From assembly GCA_002344965.1 (NCBI GenBank), contig DDUU01000051.1, positions 1-64,000 on the forward strand: 64,000 bases of DNA, in the 5' to 3' direction. A program made the translations under genes and the position numbers. The notes beneath the pieces are model-generated. The model was not told the DNA's origin. It worked only from the letters and a program-made list of their open reading frames with translations, and searched no databases. Below are positions 7,810-14,963 of this stretch, one piece after another; within the stretch, counting starts at the first letter, position 1; each line of letters opens with the position of its first letter. The stretch is from Candidatus Tepidiaquacellales bacterium UBA2330 (lineage in GTDB: Bacteria > Bacteroidota > Ignavibacteria > Tepidaquicellales > Tepidaquicellaceae).

Positions 7810-9423
7810 ATGAAAAAAATCGTAGAGTGCGTGCCTAACATTTCAGAAGGCAGAGATGAAAAAATAATTAACGCCTGCGCTGACGCAGTAAGAAAAGTCA
7901 GCGGCGTTTCGCTTCTGGATGTGGATCCCGGCAAATCAACTAACAGAACAGTCTTTACTTTTGTCGGGGATCCCGAATCAATCGTCGAAGCTGCATTTCA
8001 GTTTTCGAAAACAGCGTATGAATTGATCGATATGACAAAGCATTCCGGTGAACATCCCCGAATGGGTGCTGTCGATGTTGTTCCTTTTGTTCCGGTTGCA
8101 AATGTTACAACTGAAGAATGTGTGGAATGTTCTAAGCAGTTTGGCAAAAAAGTCGGCGATGAACTTGGGGTTCCCGTATATCTGTATGAAGAAGCTTCTT
8201 CAAATCCCGACAGAAAAATGCTTAAGCAGATTCGGTCCGGGGAATACGAAGGAATTAAAAATAAAATCTATAAGCCCGAATGGAAACCGGATTTCGGTCC
8301 GCAGGAATTTATTCCAAAGTCAGGTGCGACTGTTACAGGTTCAAGATTTTTTCTTATCGCTTACAATATTAATATTCTCGGCACTAAAGAGCAGGCGCAT
8401 AAAATTGCCCTGAATATCCGTGAACAGGGCAGAAAGGATTCACCGGGAAGACTCAAAGCCGTTAAAGGTATCGGCTGGTATGTAGATGAATATAATCTCG
8501 CTCAGATCTCAGTTAATCTTGATAATTACAAGATCACCCCTCCGCATATTGCTTTTGAAGAATGCGTAAAGGATGCGCGTGAAATGAATCTTGCTGTTTG
8601 CGGAAGTGAACTCATCGGACTTATTCCTCTTGAAGCAATGCTTATGGCCGCTGAATATTATATGAAGAAAGAAAACCTTTTTATTATTGATGAAAGACAA
8701 AAGATCAGACTTGTAATTGACCGGCTCGGTCTGTCATCAATTTCTGAATTTAATCCGGACAAAAGAATAATTGAATATATGATTGAGGAAAAAGCAGAAG
8801 AACCGCTTGCATCACTTTCTGTTAGGGAATTTGTCGAACTTGTGGGAGCTAGGACATCAGCGCCCGGAGGTGGAAGCGTCTCTGCTTTGATCGCTGCTCT
8901 CGGCGCAGCTCTTGGCGCTATGGTAGGTTGGATGAGCTACGGCAATAAAAAATTTGAACATCTCGACAGCACTATGAGAAAACTTATTCCGCAGCTTCAT
9001 AACAAAATGAAGGAGCTTATCCCGATGATAGATGCTGATACTAATGCATTTAATGATTATATGATCGCTATGAAAATGCCGAAAAGTTCTGAGAGTGAAC
9101 AGAAGATCAGAAATGAACTGATGCAGGAAGGTCTGAAAAAAGCCGTCAATATCCCGATGTCTGTAATGAGGATCTCGGATTCAGCATGGGAATGGATGTT
9201 AAAAATGGCAAAACACGGAAACATTGCATCCAAAAGCGATCTGGAAGTAGGAGCAAAGTCCCTGGAAACAGGTATCTGGGGCGCATATAAAAATGTAGAG
9301 ATTAATCTTCCGGGGATAGAAGATGAAGAATACAAAAAAAATATACTGTCGGAAGCCGGTGAAATTTTAAATAATGCAAAAAAGAATTCTAAGAAAGTCT
9401 GTGAAACGCTTTCGAAAAGATAA
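7810..9423 (+). CDS. ftcD: bifunctional glutamate formiminotransferase / formiminotetrahydrofolate cyclodeaminase
   Basis: A fused folate enzyme of about 537 residues. The formiminotransferase half (roughly residues 1-300) begins with KKIVECVPNISEGRD and carries the conserved HSGEHPRMGAVD segment, whose histidines are near the catalytic site. The cyclodeaminase half (about 340-530) starts with the SAPGGGSVSALIAALGAAL motif. It moves the formimino group of formiminoglutamate to tetrahydrofolate and then releases ammonia to give methenyl-THF, the last step of histidine degradation. I place the start at ATG 7810; a TTG two codons upstream (7804) is also open. No hutH, hutU or hutI is nearby. Confidence 0.92.
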   Translation: MKKIVECVPNISEGRDEKIINACADAVRKVSGVSLLDVDPGKSTNRTVFTFVGDPESIVEAAFQFSKTAYELIDMTKHSGEHPRMGAVDVVPFVPVANVTTEECVECSKQFGKKVGDELGVPVYLYEEASSNPDRKMLKQIRSGEYEGIKNKIYKPEWKPDFGPQEFIPKSGATVTGSRFFLIAYNINILGTKEQAHKIALNIREQGRKDSPGRLKAVKGIGWYVDEYNLAQISVNLDNYKITPPHIAFEECVKDAREMNLAVCGSELIGLIPLEAMLMAAEYYMKKENLFIIDERQKIRLVIDRLGLSSISEFNPDKRIIEYMIEEKAEEPLASLSVREFVELVGARTSAPGGGSVSALIAALGAALGAMVGWMSYGNKKFEHLDSTMRKLIPQLHNKMKELIPMIDADTNAFNDYMIAMKMPKSSESEQKIRNELMQEGLKKAVNIPMSVMRISDSAWEWMLKMAKHGNIASKSDLEVGAKSLETGIWGAYKNVEINLPGIEDEEYKKNILSEAGEILNNAKKNSKKVCETLSKR

Positions 9424-9441
9424 TCGCTGAAATTATTTAAT

Positions 9442-10089
9442 TTATACTAAAGTGAAATAATCTTCCGAACCGAAAAAATGATGTCTGATCACTTTGGCTT
9501 TTACTAAATTAACAAGCGTTCTGCTTGCCCGTCTTTCAGAAATATTCGCAAGTTTTTTAAAACCTTTTACTGTTATCCTTTCATTCTTATTCAAAAATTC
9601 AAACAGCGCTTTTTCAATATCACCTACCGAGATCTGAAGCGGAGGCGAATCGGCATTTGAATTTTTCAGGATTTTTACAGTCTCCTTTGAAGCAAGCATG
9701 CTTCTGTCTTTAAATCTGATATATACTTTTTGTCCTTTCTCTGTATCATCGGTAAAAAGCATATGAGGCTTGTTCTTGCTTTCCTCAATAGTTACTACAA
9801 CAATATCTTTTCCTCTGAGCAGCATTATTTCCGTATGAAATTCAATTTCAGGTTCACAGTAAAATTTTGCTGCAGTTGAAATAAGCTCTAGCTCGCCTTT
9901 CTCACTTTCCACTCCGACTATGCTTTTATCATCATCTACTCCGAAAAGCAGTCTCCCGCCTTTGGAATTGGCAAATGCGATCATCTCCTTGGCAATTTTT
10001 TCCGGTGATGAAAATTTTCGCTTGAATTCCACACTTTCATTTTCGCCGCCTTCAATTAACTCATTCAGCTCTATTAAATACATCTTCAT
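9442..10089 (-). CDS. AlbA_2/Schlafen-like domain protein with C-terminal winged helix
   Basis: A 215-residue protein. Residues about 10-125 fit the AlbA_2 (divergent AAA-4) domain: ESVEFKRKFSSPEKIAKEMIAFANSKGG is followed by LLFGVDDDKSIVG, the core of this putative nucleic-acid-binding fold. The C-terminal 60 residues (ALFEFLNKNERITVKGF...SERRASRTLVNLV) look like a winged helix-turn-helix. It is probably a DNA-binding regulator. Related domains occur in transcription regulators and some defence proteins, but the neighbours here (ftcD tail-to-tail, ruvX upstream) are housekeeping genes. It may end the pgsA-HU-ruvX transcript, 32 bases downstream of ruvX. Confidence 0.8.
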   Translation of the reverse strand: MKMYLIELNELIEGGENESVEFKRKFSSPEKIAKEMIAFANSKGGRLLFGVDDDKSIVGVESEKGELELISTAAKFYCEPEIEFHTEIMLLRGKDIVVVTIEESKNKPHMLFTDDTEKGQKVYIRFKDRSMLASKETVKILKNSNADSPPLQISVGDIEKALFEFLNKNERITVKGFKKLANISERRASRTLVNLVKAKVIRHHFFGSEDYFTLV

Positions 10090-10121
10090 TTTAAAATTTT
10101 ATAAAATATTACCGTAACGGA

Positions 10122-10592
10122 TTATCCGGATGTGGAATTGTTCATCCTGTCCAAATAATCCTGCAGAATCATCTGCGCTGATATACTGTCCACTAAACCT
10201 TTCTCTTTTCTTTTAGATTTCTTTATACCGGATATTAACAAACTCCTTTCAGCTATTTTGCTTGTAAATCTTTCATCAAAAAATGCAATTTCCACATTCA
10301 GTTTTTTTATCAGCAGAAATTGTTTAAGCGCTTCTGCAAAATCATCAACTTTTTCAGTAAGATCCGTTAATCTGTTTTTTAAGCTCACCGGATAACCAAT
10401 AATTATTCTTTCTACATTTTCCGATACAATTATTTTTTCCAATTTCCCCAGCAGATCCTTATCATTAAATAAATAATCCCTGTTGAAAGAATATTTTTTC
10501 CCTGAATCACTGACTGAAATACCGATTCTTCTTTCTCCGAAATCAATTCCCATAAATTTCGTTTCAGTTTCAGATTCAGATTTATTCATCAT
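10122..10592 (-). CDS. ruvX: RuvX/YqgF family putative Holliday junction resolvase (rRNA processing)
   Basis: A 156-residue RNase H-fold protein when started at the ATG ending at 10592 (a second ATG follows immediately). Visible motifs are MGIDFGERRIGISVSD at the start of the fold, FDERFTS in the middle and KGLVDSISAQMILQDYL at the end; together they supply the acidic active-site residues of the family. Bacterial homologues are implicated in 5' processing of pre-16S rRNA and annotated as resolvases. The frame stays open upstream to 10733, but that extension lies inside the HU gene and is not RuvX-like. The start overlaps the end of the HU gene, indicating translational coupling. Confidence 0.9.
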   Translation of the reverse strand: MMNKSESETETKFMGIDFGERRIGISVSDSGKKYSFNRDYLFNDKDLLGKLEKIIVSENVERIIIGYPVSLKNRLTDLTEKVDDFAEALKQFLLIKKLNVEIAFFDERFTSKIAERSLLISGIKKSKRKEKGLVDSISAQMILQDYLDRMNNSTSG

Positions 10593-10914
10593 TTCTTTTA
10601 AAATCTTCTTTGAGAAAATCCTTAATAATTTTTCCCGGTTTAAAATGAATTTTTCTTCTGCCGGGTACGAAAATAAATTCTCCGGTTTGCAAGTTCCTTG
10701 CCTTCGGCTTTGGCTTTGTCCTTTTAATTTCAAATACGCCGAAATCCCTTATCTCAAGTCTTGATACAGGATCAGCTTCTAATATTACTTCGCGCAGACA
10801 TTCAAACAATGAATCCACTAAAAGTTTTTCAGTAAGTCTTTTACCTAAAAGCTTTTCGCCCAGCCGGCTCTCAATTTCCCTGCGCGTATAAGTTTTAATT
10901 TTTTCTTTCAACAC
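10582..10914 (-). CDS. HU/IHF family DNA-binding protein
   Basis: A 110-residue histone-like protein. The helical N-terminal dimerisation region (TRREIESRLGEKL...LTEKLLVDSLFECLREVI) is followed by the beta-arm signature LEIRDFGVFEIKRTKPKPKARNLQTGE and the closing FKPGKIIKDFL. HU-type proteins bend and wrap DNA as dimers. It is longer at both ends than ordinary HU (about 90 residues), so it may be a specialised paralogue. The start is a GTG at 10914 or the adjacent TTG. The gene overlaps the end of pgsA by 20 bases and the start of ruvX by about 11, so the three form a tightly packed operon. Confidence 0.9.
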   Translation of the reverse strand: MLKEKIKTYTRREIESRLGEKLLGKRLTEKLLVDSLFECLREVILEADPVSRLEIRDFGVFEIKRTKPKPKARNLQTGEFIFVPGRRKIHFKPGKIIKDFLKEDFKRNDE

Positions 10915-11467
10915 TCTCCCGTAATTTTACGCTTTGTATAAATCTGTTGTAATATAAATATGAAGAATATGCTATCAGCGCAAGTGATACATAATAAAGA
11001 ATCTGAATCACATTATTTAAATAATTGCTGTCTGTTATTGTTAAAAGCAGTATCAGACCTATACTGAATACTGCGATTTTCCCGGGAAAATTTGACATCA
11101 GAGTCAGCTTATACTTTCTGTTTAAATAAATACCGAATATCAGAATTAAAACATCTCTCGCAACTACAACAGTTACAAACCATATCGGAAGTCTTCCGAG
11201 ATATACTAAAATTAATGCTATTGTCATAACGGATATTTTATCCGCTAACGGATCAATAATTTTTCCAAATTCAGAAACCTGATTGAGCTTTCTTGCAAGA
11301 TAACCGTCAAGCAAATCAGAAAAATACATACATAGAACTAATATTATTATTAAATTATTTTGAGTCTCGAATGAACTGAGCATCAGATAACTTAACGGTA
11401 TCAGCAGAATAATTCTGAGTATCGAAAGTAAATTCGACACATAAAAGATTTCTTTATTTAAAGGCAC
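10895..11467 (-). CDS. pgsA: CDP-diacylglycerol-glycerol-3-phosphate 3-phosphatidyltransferase
   Basis: A 190-residue integral membrane enzyme of the CDP-alcohol phosphatidyltransferase family, with the full signature DG-x2-AR-x8-G-x3-D-x3-D seen in DLLDGYLARKLNQVSEFGKIIDPLADK. Several hydrophobic segments follow. It makes phosphatidylglycerol phosphate, the committed step to phosphatidylglycerol and cardiolipin. The length is typical of PgsA. The start is GTG at 11467. It is the first gene of the pgsA-HU-ruvX run and diverges from the cysteine desulfurase gene, leaving a 55-base shared upstream region. Confidence 0.9.
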   Translation of the reverse strand: MPLNKEIFYVSNLLSILRIILLIPLSYLMLSSFETQNNLIIILVLCMYFSDLLDGYLARKLNQVSEFGKIIDPLADKISVMTIALILVYLGRLPIWFVTVVVARDVLILIFGIYLNRKYKLTLMSNFPGKIAVFSIGLILLLTITDSNYLNNVIQILYYVSLALIAYSSYLYYNRFIQSVKLRESVERKN

Positions 11468-11522
11468 CGGTTAAAATAATGAAATTTAAAATAAATGTAA
11501 CCATCTAATTATTACAATTGAA

Positions 11523-12677
11523 TTGAGAACGGTCTATCTTGATAATGCCGCAACAACAAAAACGGATGAAGAAGTTATAAATGAAATGATACCTTTCTTT
11601 TCCCGTGATTTCGGAAATGCATCTTCGCTTCACTCTTACGGGAAGAAGGTTAAAGTCACGCTTGAAGACTCAAGAGATTTTATTGCCGGATTTTTCGGCG
11701 CATCACCTAAAGATATTGTATTTACTAACAGCGGAACAGAATCAAACAACCATGCCATAAAAGGAACTGCATTCAGAAATCTTGGATCAGGCAGAGATCA
11801 TATTATTTCTTCATCTGTCGAACATTCTTCCGTACTTGATGCTTTAAAATATCTCGAAAGCAGATTTAATTTTAATGTAACTTATTTAAAGCCCGGCAGA
11901 TTCGGTAGAGTTGATCCAGGTGATGTTATAAATTCCGTTACCGATAAAACTTTTATGATATCTTTGATGCATTCTAATAACGAAACCGGCGCAGTCACTG
12001 ACATTAGGAAAATTACCGAATATTCAACGGATAAAAATATTTATGTTCATTCGGATACCGTGCAGAGCGCAGGTAAGCTGAAGCTGAATTTTAAAGATCT
12101 GAATGTGAACTTTGCAACCGTCTCTGCTCATAAGATATATGGTCCGAAAGGTATTGCCGCCCTTTATATTAAGGATAAAACTTTAACGGATAAATTTTTA
12201 CACGGAGGAAAGCAGGAACGTGATCTCCGCGGCGGCACTGAGAATATAGCTCTGATAGCCGGTTTTAAAAAAGCCGTTGAGATACTCAAGCATAAAATGG
12301 AAAAAGATTTGCAGCATTATGAAAATTTGAAATTACTTCTGATTAAAGGACTGAAGGAATATTATTCCGGCGCAGTTATTTTTAATTCAGACACCGTAGA
12401 TTGTCTGCCTAATATTATCAACATCTCATTCGACAGAAATAAATTAAAATTTGATGAGGAAATGCTTCTGATACAATTAGACCTTAAAGGAATTGCTGTC
12501 TCCGGAGGATCCGCCTGCACGGCAGGAACCCTTAAACCATCACATGTTCTTAAAGAAATTGGTCATGATGAAAAAACTGCATTAGGTTCACTCAGAATTT
12601 CAACAGGAAGAAATAACTCGGAGGAGGATATAGTTTTATTTATGAACGCTCTTAAAGAAATTGTTAAGTTTAAGTAA
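11523..12677 (+). CDS. cysteine desulfurase (IscS/NifS family)
   Basis: A 384-residue PLP enzyme that removes sulfur from cysteine for Fe-S clusters or tRNA thiolation. The N-terminus reads VYLDNAATTKTDEEV, typical of the family. Lys204 in SAHKIYGPKG binds PLP, and Cys332 in GGSACTAGT is the persulfide-carrying residue. The catalytic loop resembles group I IscS/NifS more than SufS. It starts at TTG (11523), and the residue after it begins the conserved N-terminal segment, which makes this start secure. No IscU or regulator gene is adjacent, so it could equally feed tRNA modification. Confidence 0.9.
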   Translation: MRTVYLDNAATTKTDEEVINEMIPFFSRDFGNASSLHSYGKKVKVTLEDSRDFIAGFFGASPKDIVFTNSGTESNNHAIKGTAFRNLGSGRDHIISSSVEHSSVLDALKYLESRFNFNVTYLKPGRFGRVDPGDVINSVTDKTFMISLMHSNNETGAVTDIRKITEYSTDKNIYVHSDTVQSAGKLKLNFKDLNVNFATVSAHKIYGPKGIAALYIKDKTLTDKFLHGGKQERDLRGGTENIALIAGFKKAVEILKHKMEKDLQHYENLKLLLIKGLKEYYSGAVIFNSDTVDCLPNIINISFDRNKLKFDEEMLLIQLDLKGIAVSGGSACTAGTLKPSHVLKEIGHDEKTALGSLRISTGRNNSEEDIVLFMNALKEIVKFK

Positions 12678-12682
12678 GTATA

Positions 12683-13441
12683 TTATTTCGATTTATTCAG
12701 CGCAGGAGATTCTTCAAAATTATCTTCATTCTTTTTGTGTCTGCGGAAGATCATATTATAACCGGATCTGATAATTCCTGAAAAAATATAAAAAAGACAA
12801 AATGAAAAAGAACCTTCTCCTTTTGTTGCAATAATCAGAATTACGGCAATAAGAATTATTATATAAACGATCGGATTTTTTTTAATAGTGTGTAATGACG
12901 GCTTAGGGATAGTATCATATTTAACTTTGCTAACCATCATCACAGGCAGAAACATTGAAAGTGATATTAAAAAAATCTCACTCACGTTTTCCGGGAATAT
13001 CTTATTGTGATAAAACAAAATATAAGTGCAGACAGTAAATGCCGACATCGGAGCGGGTAAGCCGTTGAATTTTACTTTATCAAAACCTGTAAGCTGTACA
13101 TTAAATCTGGCAAGTCTGATTGCAGCAAATACCATAATCAGAGATGACAATACTATCCCGACATCTCCTAACACATTCAAAAATACATAATATATTAAAA
13201 TAGACGGAGCCAGTCCGAAAGAAATAACATCGGATAGAGAATCAAGCTCAACTCCGAATTTACTTGAAGAATTTGTAAGCCTTGCCGCAAGTCCGTCCAC
13301 AGCATCAAAGAGTGATGCGTAAATTATAAACAACGCTGCAGATTCAAAATCACCTTTAGCGGAATTGATGACAGACATCATTCCGCAAAATGCATTTAAG
13401 ATTGTAAAAAGACTCGGTATGAATTTTCTTGAAATCAGCAT
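12683..13441 (-). CDS. pssA: CDP-diacylglycerol-serine O-phosphatidyltransferase
   Basis: A 252-residue membrane enzyme with the CDP-alcohol phosphatidyltransferase motif DAVDGLAARLTNSSSKFGVELDSLSD and about seven hydrophobic segments. It joins CDP-diacylglycerol and serine to make phosphatidylserine. The gene directly abuts psd (13442), whose product converts phosphatidylserine to phosphatidylethanolamine, so the pair covers the complete branch. The C-terminal tail is hydrophilic and charged. It ends five bases from the convergent cysteine desulfurase stop. Confidence 0.92.
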   Translation of the reverse strand: MLISRKFIPSLFTILNAFCGMMSVINSAKGDFESAALFIIYASLFDAVDGLAARLTNSSSKFGVELDSLSDVISFGLAPSILIYYVFLNVLGDVGIVLSSLIMVFAAIRLARFNVQLTGFDKVKFNGLPAPMSAFTVCTYILFYHNKIFPENVSEIFLISLSMFLPVMMVSKVKYDTIPKPSLHTIKKNPIVYIIILIAVILIIATKGEGSFSFCLFYIFSGIIRSGYNMIFRRHKKNEDNFEESPALNKSK

Positions 13442-14116
13442 TTATATTTCCGCTATAATTGTTTCTCCGCCGGTAACCTTCTGATCCATTTTAACAAGAA
13501 TTTTTGAATCCCTTTTAATAAGTATATCGACTCTCGATCCGAATTTGATCATTCCGAATCTTTCACCTGCTGTGACTCTGCATCCTTCACTCAGATCATA
13601 TACTATTCTTCTTGCTACAAATCCGGCAATCTGCTTAAAAAGAACTTTACTTCCGTTAGATGAATTTTCTATGCCTATCTCCGTTCTTTCATTTCTTTCC
13701 GAAGACTTGTGATCAAATGCAACCAGATATTCACCTTTAATATATTTCAGATATTTTACTGTTCCGTTTATGGGATTTCTGTTTACATGTACATTAAGAG
13801 GTGACAGAAATATGCTGATCTGTGTCAATGGCTCATCTAAAGGAAAAATGTTTTCTTCCTTATTTATAACGTCTTCAATCACAACAATCTTTCCGTCAGC
13901 GGGCGAAACAAGCTGATGGTCTGTATACCCTGCGGGCAATGTTCTTTCGGGATCCCTGAAAAAATAAAGTGTAAACAGCCACAGAAATATTGTTATACCG
14001 GTCAGTAAAAATTTGATTACTAAACTTTCAAAGAATAATGAAAGTAGAGTCATAATAAGACCGGTAATAAAAACCTTGAGTAAAACATCTTTACCGTAAC
14101 TTGTGAGTTTTATCAA
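13442..14116 (-). CDS. psd: phosphatidylserine decarboxylase, short archaeal/Bacteroidetes-type
   Basis: A 224-residue proenzyme. Two N-terminal membrane segments precede a conserved core (SPADGKIVVIEDV, IFLSPLNVHVNRNP, GFVARRIV). The C-terminal KFGSRVD carries the Gly193-Ser194 pair where self-cleavage would generate the pyruvoyl group on the small alpha subunit. It makes phosphatidylethanolamine from the product of the adjoining pssA. Translation begins at TTG (14116), overlapping the TGA of purC, so the two are probably translationally coupled. The short length fits the compact PSD-A class. Confidence 0.9.
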   Translation of the reverse strand: MIKLTSYGKDVLLKVFITGLIMTLLSLFFESLVIKFLLTGITIFLWLFTLYFFRDPERTLPAGYTDHQLVSPADGKIVVIEDVINKEENIFPLDEPLTQISIFLSPLNVHVNRNPINGTVKYLKYIKGEYLVAFDHKSSERNERTEIGIENSSNGSKVLFKQIAGFVARRIVYDLSEGCRVTAGERFGMIKFGSRVDILIKRDSKILVKMDQKVTGGETIIAEI

Positions 14117-14814
14117 CTTAACCTGTTTTTAATTTCCTGATATGACTCTTCCACTTCTCCCAGATCAAATCTGAATCTGTCTTTATCCAATTTTTTATTT
14201 GTCACGGAATCCCAGAGTCTGCAGGTATCCGGTGATATTTCATCAGCAAGCAGGATATTTCCGTTTTTGTCTTTTCCGAATTCAAGTTTAAAATCAACAA
14301 GCTTGATTCCTTTTTCAGAAAAGAATTTTATAAGAAGTGTATTGATATACTTTGTCATTTTTCTTACAACATCTAAATCATTTTTATCCGCCAGCTTCAT
14401 TGCTAAAATATGATCCTCTGAAAACAGCGGGTCACCGAGCTCATCCGATTTATAATAAAATTCTATGAGAGGATTTTCCAGTTCTTTTCCTTCTTCAAAT
14501 CCGAATTTCTTAACAAGACTGCCGGCTGCAATATTCCGGCATACAACTTCAATCTTTATAATATTTACCCTGGACACCAGCATTTCCGTTTCTGAAATTT
14601 TTTCAAGAAAGTGAACGGGTATTGAATTTTCTTTCAGGTAACTAAAAATTACAGAGGAGATAAAATTATTTATCTCGCCTTTATGCGAGATCCTGTCTTT
14701 CTTTAATCCGTTAAAAGCTGTTGCGTCATCTTTGAATTCCTGCAGGTAAATATCGTCTTTATCAGTAGAATAAATTTTTTTAGCTTTACCTTCGTAAATC
14801 AGTTTATTTTTCAT
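14113..14814 (-). CDS. purC: phosphoribosylaminoimidazole-succinocarboxamide synthase
   Basis: A 233-residue SAICAR synthetase of de novo purine synthesis; it ligates CAIR and aspartate using ATP. The start LIYEGKAKKIYSTDKDD, the SRVNIIKIEVVCRNIAAGS segment and the DEISPDTCRLWD motif are all characteristic, and the length matches the short bacterial form. It heads the purC-psd-pssA run, joining a purine gene to phospholipid genes. No other pur gene is in the window. Confidence 0.95.
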   Translation of the reverse strand: MKNKLIYEGKAKKIYSTDKDDIYLQEFKDDATAFNGLKKDRISHKGEINNFISSVIFSYLKENSIPVHFLEKISETEMLVSRVNIIKIEVVCRNIAAGSLVKKFGFEEGKELENPLIEFYYKSDELGDPLFSEDHILAMKLADKNDLDVVRKMTKYINTLLIKFFSEKGIKLVDFKLEFGKDKNGNILLADEISPDTCRLWDSVTNKKLDKDRFRFDLGEVEESYQEIKNRLS

Positions 14815-14963
14815 TTATAATTTATTTATTACAAATTACTTATTTTAGTTAAAACATTCTATTTAAAGTGGATTTTTAAAATTTCCGGATCTGATATCGT
14901 ACTTGGTTTCGATACATCAATTATCATTTTTTTAGTAATCTGATTTATTTAAAATGATAATCA

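Noticed and set aside
8048..8413. 121-codon frame on the plus strand inside ftcD
   Set aside because: It overlaps the conserved formiminotransferase domain in another frame and reads as unstructured sequence without a family match.
9442..10089. AlbA_2-domain protein as part of a phage-defence system
   Set aside because: The neighbours are housekeeping genes, there is no nuclease or helicase partner, and the winged-helix C-terminus fits a simple regulator.
10593..10733. N-terminal extension of the RuvX frame to 203 residues
   Set aside because: The extension is read from the opposite frame of the HU gene and lacks RuvX similarity; the ATG at 10592 or 10589 precedes the conserved MGIDFGERRIG at a normal distance.
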